DNA of 64,000 nt from positions 3,830,501 to 3,894,500 of the forward strand of contig JACJYK010000001.1 of assembly GCA_020636135.1 (NCBI GenBank). The letters run 5' to 3'. Every line of letters begins with the position of its first letter. Positions within the stretch are counted from its first letter, which is position 1. Shown here in pieces: positions 51,904-61,700 of the stretch. A model generated the notes under the pieces. That model did not search any database. It saw nothing but the letters and a program-made list of their open reading frames with translations, and was not told the DNA's origin. Source of the stretch: Lewinellaceae bacterium (GTDB lineage Bacteria; Bacteroidota; Bacteroidia; Chitinophagales; Saprospiraceae). Made by a program: the position numbers and the translations under genes.

Positions 51904-54900
51904 TTAATTCACCTTCACCATGCGTTTATTCAATACGCCTTGCTCCGTTTCCAGTTGATAGAACAGTACTCCCCTCACTTCCGGGATGCTACCAGCTTCC
52001 AGTGTAATCAGATGATTTCCTCCTGAATAACTACCGGTCACCCGGTAGAGCTCCTTACCTGTCACATCCATGATCTTCAGCGTGGCTGTCATGCTTTCCG
52101 GCAACCAGAAGCCGATCTTCGTCTCCCCACTGAACGGGTTCGGCGTATTCTGATACAGTTCAGGCGTCTTTATCCCTTCACCCTTTACCTTTTGCCCCGG
52201 AGATGCTACTCCGGATCCCGACTCTGTCAATGGACTGCTGTCCTGGCAGGCATTACCGGTGTTGTCCTGCAGCAACAACGTCGTTGTGCAGAAGTCCTTG
52301 TTACCCGCTTCGTCGATCACCCAGATCTCCACTTCGATCTCCTGGGAACGTCCGTCTGGGATGTCCGCACAGGTGAAGGTTATGCTTGGTGTCTCTCCGT
52401 CTTCCGTGAAGCTCAGGATCAGGTTATCGGCTGTCGTACAGTTGTCGTAGCTGCCCGCATCAAAGTCCGTAGCCCATACCTCGACCTCGCCCGAAGGACT
52501 CATCACCACTGTAGCGATGCCATGGTAGCAATAAGGAGTTGGGTTCTTGCAGTCTCTGATCGTGAAGGTTGTATAACAGCTGTCCTCGTTTCCGCAGCGG
52601 TCCTTACCTACCAGCCAGACACCATAGGTGCCTACCGCCAGTTCTGCTGTTAATTCATGGCCTTGTCCGTAAGCTACCGGAGTGGTCTCATCGGCCAATA
52701 CCGTGTAGCGGTACTGGATCTCATCTTCAGCCGCACAATTATCCGTGCCCGAAGCCAGTAATTCGTACCGTACCGTCGCTGCATCGCAGTTGTTGTCCAG
52801 GATGCAGGTCTCAGCCAGCTCATTGCATACAATCACCGGCGCTTCGTCGTCGATCACCTTGATCACCTGCAGGTACGTCATGTAACCATCGCCGTCATCC
52901 TTCAGGTTGCGGTGGATGCAGCATCTGCTCTCACTCGCTACCAACCGGTCGTCGACGATCACATCCGGATAGCGGCTGTGCAGGTCCGGTGAATAAACAC
53001 ACCAGTCGATCAGCTTCCATGTCCTTAAGATCTTATAGCAGCCTTCCGTCACATCGTAGCGCTCATCCGAGTACGTCACCCCGATCAGCTCACAGTCGTC
53101 GTCGCTGATCTCCGGATAACCCGCTCCCGTGCGGTCTGCTGCCAGATTGGCCTGGTCGGTGCAGTTCACCACTACATCTGCCGGGAAGATCACTTCAAAG
53201 TCGGAACGTGGTTTGACATACAGCGTCTGCGTGTCGTACGCTGTGTTGCCACATTTGTCGGTAGCCGTCACCATCTTGGTCAGCGTCCCTACCCCACATT
53301 CGTTCAGGCTGCCACTGTATTCCACTTCCGTTTCCGGCGCCCAGCAGTTGTCCGTGATCACCCAGTCTTCCGCCGTCTCATCAAAGTAGCTTTGTGGATC
53401 CGGGTGTCCACCGTCCGGGTTGTCGTATTTATCCAGCATCAGCCACAGCCGGCAGTAGATCGGCTGCCAGTTGTGATCGTGATACCAGTAACTGTATTCA
53501 TCGCAGTTGACGCCGCCGGCATAACTGTATTCCCCGCAGACCGAGCCACCGTAGTAGCCGAAGTCCCCGCCATCCCACGGGATCTCAACGCAGCAGGCTG
53601 TGGTATTGTTGTCAACTTCTGCGCTTGGCAACGCCGGTTTAGGATCGGAAACAAAGGGATCGGTACAATAGCTGGTGAGCACATCCTCATTCCAGCACAC
53701 ATCATGGGTAAACTGTGCCCCGTAGCCCTGGATGATGTTTGTTTTGGATCCGCCTGCATAGCTCTTTGTGAGTTCCCAATAATATGGAACACCATCGCAA
53801 TAAACGGTTACATCCTCAGGCGCTACTACCACTGGCGGAGTCTTGTCGTCCTTGCGCACTTCAATCATGCAGTCGCTGTATTTCACGGGCGTGTAATAGA
53901 GCGATTTTAAATTCAAATTCTTGGTAATCTCCGCTTCCGTCCGGTAAGGTTCAAATACCCTTTTCCTCCAATCATTGATGGCATCATTGGTCGTTAGCAC
54001 CCAATCGCAAAGGTTCCAGGATGCGGGAACAAGTATTTCAGTTAAAAATGGCGCTATGTATTCAAATCGTGAGCCACTTGACGTAAATAAATTACAAGCG
54101 GAATAACCTCCCTCAGTAAGTTCAGGATTGCTATCGATGTGTTCAAAGATATGGGTCCTCGGATTAACCGGAATATCAAATCCGAAATTTCCATCATCGC
54201 AAACAAATCGATATCGAGGGTTGCCATAATGGATGTATTCATCCAATTTCCACAAATAGTTAATCAGAAATAATGGGGAATGATTAAACCAATACCATTG
54301 ATGTTCCCCTCCGAAAAAGGTATGCGGGTCATAGGCAGGAAGGCCACAAGCTTCATACACCCGCAGGACCAACTGCTCACTGCCACATTCTGTCACATCA
54401 ATGTAATCGTCGAAAACGTAAGAATTGATCCAATCTTCAATGAAGGCATCATATCCCTCTTTGTTGGCATTATAGTCGCTTTCACCAAAACAATTAAGGA
54501 AGTATTCGTGCCAGTAGTTGTCCCAGTAGGTCACGCTGTCCATATTGGCCACCGCAAAATGCAATTGATCACAACAGTTGTCGTGGCTGCCATCGTCCAG
54601 GTCTTTTGCATAAACCCGGGCCCAGCATTGTTGTGGGTCCAGGGTCACTTGCGTAATCTCATCGCATACCGGAACCGGCGGTGTATTGTCGTATACATAG
54701 ACCATTTGCCAGATTTTAAACTCATTCCAACACCGGTCACGAATGGTCCATAATACCGGATGCAATCCAGCAGGAAGGTATAAATGTCCTCCGTCAATAT
54801 CGTAATTACCCTGTATATACAACTCTTTTCCCGGGTGTCCGGGATCACTGTAACTCACTTCGTAGTACAGCTCCAGCTCGTCATCGCATTCGTAATACGT

Positions 54901-57900
54901 GTATTGCCCTGGGCTCCGCTCCACGAATTCTCGCACGTCAGGGAGTTGCACTCCTGCCTTACAGTCATGGGGATCTGCATTAACATTGATATTTTTAGCT
55001 TCCGGAAATACGAAAGGGCTGCTGTTGAGTTTATTAAAGTCGATAATGTCCGGATAATACCGCCTGGCATCATCCAACATGGAGGTCATCACCCGGGGTG
55101 GAAAATGGTCCTCGACGATAAACCACTGCACGCAGGTCGTATCGCCACCTCCGCACCAGTCATATACATGCCAGGTCCTGCGGATTTTATACGCTTTTCC
55201 ACAGGTGGGTATCAGGTGGTCATCGTAGTCAAAGACGATCTGACATTTTCCACTGTTGGTAAAGTCAGGTCCGGCATCCGACCGCCCGGGTAATAAATAG
55301 CCCGGATCCTGCCCCGGTTGTGTACTCTTCAGATAAGGGGCCGGAAAAACTCCAGCAGCATTGGTGGGCCAGGGGTGGGCATAGCCCTGAGCATCCAGAT
55401 ACGTGTCCCCTTTCGCGCCGCTGTTCCATAGCAGATCCACCCAGGTCCCGTTTGGAAGTTGGCGCACCAGATTGCACTCGATCACGGTGTCCGGGCCGCA
55501 GACCAGGCTGTCGATGGTCTCTTTGCGTACAAACAGCGTATCCCGGCATTCCATGTAGTTGCCCCACACATCAGTCGCACGTACCCTCCGAGCCAGGTAT
55601 CCAATGAACTCCCGGTCATCACAGCCAAGGTCTGTCCACTGCTTTTCCAGGACTTCTTCTTTTGAGGGATAGTCCGTACAGGGATTGGTAATGACAACCA
55701 GATCTTCATGTTCACCCATCTGCAAACAGCTGATGGTATCATTCACACATAAAAGCTGTGGAGGTAATTTATTCTCTACATGGATAACCCCCCAGCATTT
55801 ATTTCCAGTCTCAATCTCCTGGACAACATAGGTCAACTCACGACCGGCATGATCCAGACTTAATAAATTGCCTGAAATGGTTTGCCCGGTTCGTGGATCA
55901 GTAAGAAAGCAGTTATAGCGGTCAATGCAGCCTGCTCCCGATGTGATTAAAACATCGCGGGCTGTTACCAGCCGCGAACATTCCTGCCCCAGGCTAATGG
56001 TTACCTGGTCATGGCAGGCAAGACCTGCAGCCGCCCGTTTGGCCGTATTCTGAATTGGGTTCACAGAGCCGTTCTCTATGACCGTTATCGAAAAGCGGCA
56101 GGTATCACTAAACCCAAACGGATCGGTCAATACGACTTCATTGGCAGTTGTTCCGATAGGAAATGGGGTTCCTGGTAACTGTCCGCTGATCAGGTCGAGA
56201 AAGGACAAGCAGGAGTCTTCTACAGCATAGGAGGGTAACATCACTTCGCAACCAAATGGATCGAGGTTGATAATCGTATCATTTGGACACGTCAAATTGC
56301 AAACGTAGGGAGAACAAAGCGCTCTCGTATCAATAAAGGCGGACTGAGTCAGACTACGCATACAGCCATCCATATCGGTGATGGTCAGTGTAACATCGAA
56401 GCTATCAAGGCTTGTATAGGTATGGGAAGGATTTTGTATGGTTGATGAACTTCCGTCACCGAAATCCCACAGCCAATCGGTGATTGAAGCGTTAGACATC
56501 GTTAAGTCTGTAAATTGGACCATCAGTGAACCACAGGACTGGGTGGTATCTGCACTAAAAGCCACATCAGGACCAATCACCTGCACATAATTGGTTTTGA
56601 TTTTATAATCCGAACAACCAAAAGAGTTAAAGACAGTAAGTGTGACGGTATAATCTCCGGGTGTTTCATATGTGTGGGAAGGGTTTGGCAAATCTGAACT
56701 GCCACCATCTCCAAAATCCCATACCCACCGGATCGCCGGATAATTGCTAAAGGCTGTAATTGTATCATCAAAATTCACGGTTAATGGGCCACATCCGGAA
56801 AGGGGGAATGCCGAAAAATCCGCAAATAACCCTCCAACAAGAACGGAGTCCGAAAAAGCGGATTGGCAACCATTGACCGTATCGGTCACCGTCAAGGCTA
56901 CCCTAAACGCTCCATATGAAGTATAGGTATGAATGGGGTTTTGAGCGGTGGAGGTATTGCCATCACCAAAGTCCCAAAACCACGTATCAGGCAAAATAGA
57001 GTAATCGGTAAAAAATACTGTATGAGGGGTGCTGAATCCACAATCCGGATTTACGGTAAATCTGGCAATGGGCTGAGTGACTACAATCAGGTCGGGTTTG
57101 GTGATCATCTCAGAGCAGGAACCGTTGGACACGGTTAAAATAACCGAGAAAGTCCCGGTATCCTGGTAGATATGCAATGGATTTTGGACGGTTGAGGTGT
57201 CTCCATCTCCGAAATCCCATAGGTAGCTGGTCGCGCCGGTTGCCATAGCTGCAAACTGGATGGGATTACCATTGCACTGATCAGTCTTATCCACCGTAAA
57301 ATCCGGATCAAGTCCACAATCAAATGCTTGAATAGAGAAGGAAGAATCAACAATACAAGGGCTGGTCACATTGACGTCGGCAACCTGTATCGAATAATTA
57401 CCGGGAGGTAAACTGGTGAAACTCCCCGTACCATTCATTGCATTCACCGGGCCTGATAGTGTAAAAGTGATCGGTGTATAGGTGCTTACTGCCGAAACCA
57501 TCAATGTACCATCATTGGCACCGGGAGCTGATTCATTGGATACAATTAATGGATCCACCCTCAAATCACAGGCGGGTATAATCACCATTGCACAGGATGA
57601 ATCGGTTCCACATTCATTGGTAACTGTAGAACAAACCTTGTAAACTCCATTTGAGCTAAACGTGTGGGTTGGATTCTGTTGCGTGGATATATTACCGTCT
57701 CCAAAATCCCACAACCAAGAGGAAGGAGTTTCGGTAGAAAGGTCGACAAAATTAACCATGGAACCGCTCCCGGAAAAACTTAAAATGGACTCAGGGTTCG
57801 GGCAGGTAACAATGACCGTATGGCAAACTGAATCCACTGTGGAAGCGTCAAGTACTGTCAAACAAACCTTATAGGTCCCTGGGTTTGCGTAATTGTAAGA

Positions 57901-58194
57901 AGGATTTTGTTGGGTGGAGGTATTCCCATCACCAAAATCCCACAACCAACTGGTAGGAGGTCCGGCGGATGTGTCAGTAAATGTTACGGATAAATGAGAC
58001 GTAGTAAAATAATATCCGGCATCTACTGCTGGTTGAATGGCAGGAATGGCACGGATGATGGTGGAACCATTTGTATTTAAATCTGCAGAATGATCGGATT
58101 CCGGTGAACGATTGGGACTCGAAAAATGGGTAAATAAAATGAAGGAAATCAATCCCAGTACATATAAATGCTTCATGGTTGTCGGTATTATCAT
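51904..58194 (-). CDS. Giant secreted PKD-repeat protein with Cys-rich C-terminal half and T9SS type A sorting domain
   Basis: A 2096-residue exported protein with an N-terminal signal (IPTTMKHLYVLGLISFILFTHF). Residues ~60-620 hold six PKD domains, each with the W(L/F/V)WDFGDG motif (first near residue 83, last near 573). A HYR-like unit follows at ~630-710. Residues ~715-2000 are the cysteine-rich module shared with the proteins at 35375 and 58704, and the last ~85 residues (PELYQNTPNPFSGETKIGFW ... GVLNKRMVKVN) are a type A T9SS sorting domain. PKD domains usually mediate adhesion or glycan contacts at the surface. Its 3' 1.7 kb is nearly identical to that of the next gene. Confidence 0.88.
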   Translation of the reverse strand: MIIPTTMKHLYVLGLISFILFTHFSSPNRSPESDHSADLNTNGSTIIRAIPAIQPAVDAGYYFTTSHLSVTFTDTSAGPPTSWLWDFGDGNTSTQQNPSYNYANPGTYKVCLTVLDASTVDSVCHTVIVTCPNPESILSFSGSGSMVNFVDLSTETPSSWLWDFGDGNISTQQNPTHTFSSNGVYKVCSTVTNECGTDSSCAMVIIPACDLRVDPLIVSNESAPGANDGTLMVSAVSTYTPITFTLSGPVNAMNGTGSFTSLPPGNYSIQVADVNVTSPCIVDSSFSIQAFDCGLDPDFTVDKTDQCNGNPIQFAAMATGATSYLWDFGDGDTSTVQNPLHIYQDTGTFSVILTVSNGSCSEMITKPDLIVVTQPIARFTVNPDCGFSTPHTVFFTDYSILPDTWFWDFGDGNTSTAQNPIHTYTSYGAFRVALTVTDTVNGCQSAFSDSVLVGGLFADFSAFPLSGCGPLTVNFDDTITAFSNYPAIRWVWDFGDGGSSDLPNPSHTYETPGDYTVTLTVFNSFGCSDYKIKTNYVQVIGPDVAFSADTTQSCGSLMVQFTDLTMSNASITDWLWDFGDGSSSTIQNPSHTYTSLDSFDVTLTITDMDGCMRSLTQSAFIDTRALCSPYVCNLTCPNDTIINLDPFGCEVMLPSYAVEDSCLSFLDLISGQLPGTPFPIGTTANEVVLTDPFGFSDTCRFSITVIENGSVNPIQNTAKRAAAGLACHDQVTISLGQECSRLVTARDVLITSGAGCIDRYNCFLTDPRTGQTISGNLLSLDHAGRELTYVVQEIETGNKCWGVIHVENKLPPQLLCVNDTISCLQMGEHEDLVVITNPCTDYPSKEEVLEKQWTDLGCDDREFIGYLARRVRATDVWGNYMECRDTLFVRKETIDSLVCGPDTVIECNLVRQLPNGTWVDLLWNSGAKGDTYLDAQGYAHPWPTNAAGVFPAPYLKSTQPGQDPGYLLPGRSDAGPDFTNSGKCQIVFDYDDHLIPTCGKAYKIRRTWHVYDWCGGGDTTCVQWFIVEDHFPPRVMTSMLDDARRYYPDIIDFNKLNSSPFVFPEAKNINVNADPHDCKAGVQLPDVREFVERSPGQYTYYECDDELELYYEVSYSDPGHPGKELYIQGNYDIDGGHLYLPAGLHPVLWTIRDRCWNEFKIWQMVYVYDNTPPVPVCDEITQVTLDPQQCWARVYAKDLDDGSHDNCCDQLHFAVANMDSVTYWDNYWHEYFLNCFGESDYNANKEGYDAFIEDWINSYVFDDYIDVTECGSEQLVLRVYEACGLPAYDPHTFFGGEHQWYWFNHSPLFLINYLWKLDEYIHYGNPRYRFVCDDGNFGFDIPVNPRTHIFEHIDSNPELTEGGYSACNLFTSSGSRFEYIAPFLTEILVPASWNLCDWVLTTNDAINDWRKRVFEPYRTEAEITKNLNLKSLYYTPVKYSDCMIEVRKDDKTPPVVVAPEDVTVYCDGVPYYWELTKSYAGGSKTNIIQGYGAQFTHDVCWNEDVLTSYCTDPFVSDPKPALPSAEVDNNTTACCVEIPWDGGDFGYYGGSVCGEYSYAGGVNCDEYSYWYHDHNWQPIYCRLWLMLDKYDNPDGGHPDPQSYFDETAEDWVITDNCWAPETEVEYSGSLNECGVGTLTKMVTATDKCGNTAYDTQTLYVKPRSDFEVIFPADVVVNCTDQANLAADRTGAGYPEISDDDCELIGVTYSDERYDVTEGCYKILRTWKLIDWCVYSPDLHSRYPDVIVDDRLVASESRCCIHRNLKDDGDGYMTYLQVIKVIDDEAPVIVCNELAETCILDNNCDAATVRYELLASGTDNCAAEDEIQYRYTVLADETTPVAYGQGHELTAELAVGTYGVWLVGKDRCGNEDSCYTTFTIRDCKNPTPYCYHGIATVVMSPSGEVEVWATDFDAGSYDNCTTADNLILSFTEDGETPSITFTCADIPDGRSQEIEVEIWVIDEAGNKDFCTTTLLLQDNTGNACQDSSPLTESGSGVASPGQKVKGEGIKTPELYQNTPNPFSGETKIGFWLPESMTATLKIMDVTGKELYRVTGSYSGGNHLITLEAGSIPEVRGVLFYQLETEQGVLNKRMVKVN

Positions 58195-58582
58195 ACCGCG
58201 ATCATGCCACCTAATCAGGTTTGGCAGTCGAGCGGTAGGTTAATACTGGTGAAGATAAAAAGAATATTATATTAGACAAATTCACATATAATTCATTCTA
58301 ATGTATAACTGCCTGATGGAATGGTCCGGGATGGCATTAATTATAGTACGAGCAATATTAACCGCTAAGTAAAAATAAGGATATATCGTTGTTGGTTATA
58401 TCAGGATCCTGTAATACTTCCCGTCACGGACTGGCGCACATTATGCTGATCACTGCTTATTCCGTTGGTATTTATGCAAAAGGGCACATAGTTGACTATG
58501 TGCCCTTTTGATTATAATGAGGTCAAAGGTTAATATGTTTTCAGCATTTACACATCAAAGCTAAAGCTTTGTCAGCATTCTA
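58195..58582. other. Intergenic region between the two giant genes
   Basis: This stretch must contain the promoter of the 51904-58194 gene, but no clear -33/-7 pair could be assigned. It is A/T-rich near 58260-58300. It also includes the perfect terminator hairpin at 58477-58510 and a GTCAG word at 58571-58575. No ORF supported. Confidence 0.4.
58477..58510 (-). terminator. Strong bidirectional terminator hairpin
   Basis: A perfect 15-bp inverted repeat, CAAAAGGGCACATAG and CTATGTGCCCTTTTG, with loop TTGA. A-run and T-run at the two ends make it work on either strand. It most likely ends transcripts of the minus-strand giant gene at 58704, whose stop lies about 190 bp away. Confidence 0.85.
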
Positions 58583-58607
58583 CTGACGATAGGCAAAGCT
58601 TTGTCAG
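58583..58607. repeat. CTGACG...GTCAG hairpin, copy behind the last giant gene
   Basis: CTGAC (58583-58587) and GTCAG (58603-58607) flank G plus a 14-nt interior containing the self-complementary AAAGCTTT. A half element (AAAGCTTTGTCAGCATT) repeats just upstream at 58564-58578. Same family as the elements at 14424 and 51776. Confidence 0.65.
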
Positions 58608-58613
58608 CATTCA

Positions 58614-58661
58614 TTAATTCACCTTCACCATGCGCTTATTCAATACCCCTTTTTCCGTTTC
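58614..58661 (-). pseudogene. Orphan 3' end of a giant T9SS gene
   Basis: On the minus strand these 48 bases read ETEKGVLNKRMVKVN followed by TAA, the exact C-terminal end of the T9SS proteins of this locus, but with nothing coding upstream. The DNA is closer to the terminus of the 51904 gene than to that of the functional 58704 gene, whose stop is only 43 bp away across a CTGACG hairpin. It is a leftover gene terminus. Confidence 0.85.
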
Positions 58662-58663
58662 TA

Positions 58664-58697
58664 CTGACGCTCCCTGCGGTCGGTCAGCACCGGTCAG
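58664..58697. repeat. CTGACG...GTCAGCA element between orphan and functional gene termini
   Basis: CTGACG at 58664-58669 followed by two GTCAGCA right arms (58683-58689 and 58693-58699), with a G/C-rich interior. It separates the orphan 3' end (58614-58661) from the stop codon of the functional gene at 58704. Confidence 0.6.
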
Positions 58698-58703
58698 CAT
58701 TGG

Positions 58704-61700
58704 TTAATTCACTTTGACCATCCGTTTATTGAGAACACCTGAAATTGTCTCCAATTGGTAGAATAACACCCCTTTCACTTCGGGGATACTACCAGCTTCC
58801 AGCGTAATCAAATGATTACCACCCGAATAAGTTCCGCTTACCCGGTAGAGCTCTTTACCCGTCACGTCCATGATCTTCAACGTGGCTGTCATGCTTTCCG
58901 GCAGCCAGAATCCGATCTTCGTCTCCCCACTGAATGGGTTCGGCGTGTTCTGGTATAGCTCTGGCGTCCTTACCCCTTCTCCCTTTACCTTTTGTCCCGG
59001 AGATGCTACTCCGGATCCCGACTCCGTCAACGGGCTGCTGTCCTGGCAGGCATTTCCGGTGTTGTCCTGCAGCAATAAGGTTGTCGTGCAGAAGTCCTTG
59101 TTACCGGCCTCATCGATGACCCAGATCTCCACTTCAATCTCCTGAGAACGTCCATCCGGGATATCGGCACAGGTATAGGTCCAGCTCGGTGTCTCACCAT
59201 CTTCAGTAAAGCTGAAAATTAACTTATCAGCATAAGTACAATTATCGTAACTGCCCGCATCGAAATCTGTAGCCCAGATCTCCACCTCGCCCGAAGGACT
59301 CATCACCACCGTAGCGATGCCATGGTAACAATAAGGCGTTGGGTTCTTGCAGTCTCTTATCGTAAATGTCGTATAACAGCTGTCCTCATTGCCACAGCGG
59401 TCCTTACCTACCAGCCAGACGCCATAAGTGCCTACCGCCAGTTCTGCTGTTAATTCATGACCTTGTCCATACGCTACCGGCGTGGTCTCATCCGCCAATA
59501 CCGTGTAGCGGTATTGGATCTCATCTTCAGCAGCACAGTTGTCCGTGCCTGAAGCCAGCAACTCGTACCGTACCGTCGCTGCATCGCAGTTGTTGTCCAG
59601 GATGCAGGTCTCTTCCAGCTCATTGCATACGATCACCGGTGCTTCGTCGTCGATCACCTTGATCACCTGCAGATAGGTCATGTATCCATCACCGTCATCC
59701 TTCAGGTTGCGGTGGATGCAGCATCTGCTCTCACTCGCTACCAACCGGTCGTCGACGATCACATCCGGATAGCGGCTGTGGAGGTCCGGTGAATAAACAC
59801 ACCAGTCGATCAGCTTCCACGTCCGCAGGATCTTGTAGCAGCCTTCCGTCACATCGTAGCGCTCATCCGAGTACGTCACCCCAATCAGCTCACAGTCGTC
59901 GTCGCTGATCTCCGGATAACCTGCTCCCGTGCGGTCTGCTGCCAGGCTGGCCTGGTCTGTGCAGTTCACCACCACATCTGCCGGGAAGATCACCTCAAAG
60001 TCGGAGCGCGGCTTCACATACAGCGTCTGCGTGTCGTATGCCGTGTTACCACACTTGTCGGTGGCCGTCACGGTCTTGGTCAGCGTCCCTACCCCACATT
60101 CGTTCAGGCTGCCACTGTATTCCACTTCCGTTTCCGGTGCCCAGCAGTTGTCCGTGATCACCCAGTCTTCCGCCGTCTCGTCAAAGTAACTTTGCGGATT
60201 GGGATGTCCACCGTCCGGGTTGTCGTATTTATCCAGCATCAGCCACAAGCGGCAGTAGATCGGCTGCCAGTTGTGATCGTGGTACCAGTAGCTATATTCA
60301 TCGCAGTTCACGCCGCCGGCATAACTGTATTCCCCGCAGACCGAGCCTCCGTAGTAACCGAAGTCTCCGCCATCCCAGGGGATCTCAACGCAACACACCG
60401 GTCCTTCAGCAAGGTCTCCGGATGTATTTATTCCCGCCGGATAAACGTCAGGACTGGAACAATACGTCTGCAAGGCATCCTCTCCTTCACATACATCATG
60501 CGTAAAGGAGGCGCCATGCCCATTCACTGTGGCGGTTTTGGTACCTCCGGCATAGCTCTTCGTCAGCGTCCACCAGTAAGGTACGCCATCGCAGTACACC
60601 GTGACATCTTCAGGAGCTACAACCACTGGAGGTGTCTTGTCGTCTTTACGCACTTCAATCATGCAATCGCTGTAGAGGTGTGGGAAGTGCCACCGTTTAT
60701 TATCAGATAATGAAAACGATATTAAAGACTCTTCACGATATGGATTGAATACACGATTTTGCCACTCGATCTTATCCGCTTCAGTCGTAAGGAGATACCC
60801 ACATGTGCGGCTTGGATACGTGCCGTGCGTTTTATATACAGGTTCTAGCAGACACACCTGAAATGGATTATTCCAATAATTTTGATTGGAAGTTTTCCAT
60901 ACTTCGATATCACATTTGAAGCTTGCCCGTGGATCCCCGTAGTGCACATAATCATCCAATCGCCAGAAATACCATTGTAAGAAGTTTTGCGAAAGATTCC
61001 ACCAATACCATTCATGTTCCCCGCCATAGAAGGTATGTGGATCGTATTCAGGCACGTCACAAGCCTCATACACCCTCAATACCAGTTGCTCACTTCCGCA
61101 TTCCGTGACGTCGATGTAATCATCAAACACAAATACATTAATCCATTCCTCAATGGCTTCATCGATATCATCACGATAATGATGGTAATCGTATGGATCG
61201 AGGCAATCCTCAAAATAGCTGGTCCAATAATCTCTCCAGTAGGTGATAGAATCCATGCTGGCCACTGCAAAATGAAGTTTATCACAACAATTATCGTGGC
61301 TGCCGTCGTCCAGGTCTTTCGCATAAACACAGGCCCAGCATTCTTTCGGATCAAGGGTCACCTGCGTGATCTCGTCGCATACCGGTGTTGGTGGCGTCAC
61401 ATCTTCCACAAAAGCGCGTTGCCAGATGGTAAATTCATTCCAACAGCGGTCGCGGATGGTCCAGAGAATGTAATGCCAGCCGGCAGGCAGGTAGAGATGA
61501 CCACCGTCCTTATCGTAATCGCCCTGCTGTGTGATCTGCTTGCCCGGATGGCTGGGATCGGAATAGCTCACCTCGTAATACAACGTCAGTTCATCATCAC
61601 ATTCATAGGCGTAGGATTTACCAGGACGCCGCTCAACGTAATTGCGCACGTCGGCCAGTTGCAATCCAGCCTTGCAGTCGTGTGGATCTGCTGCTACATA

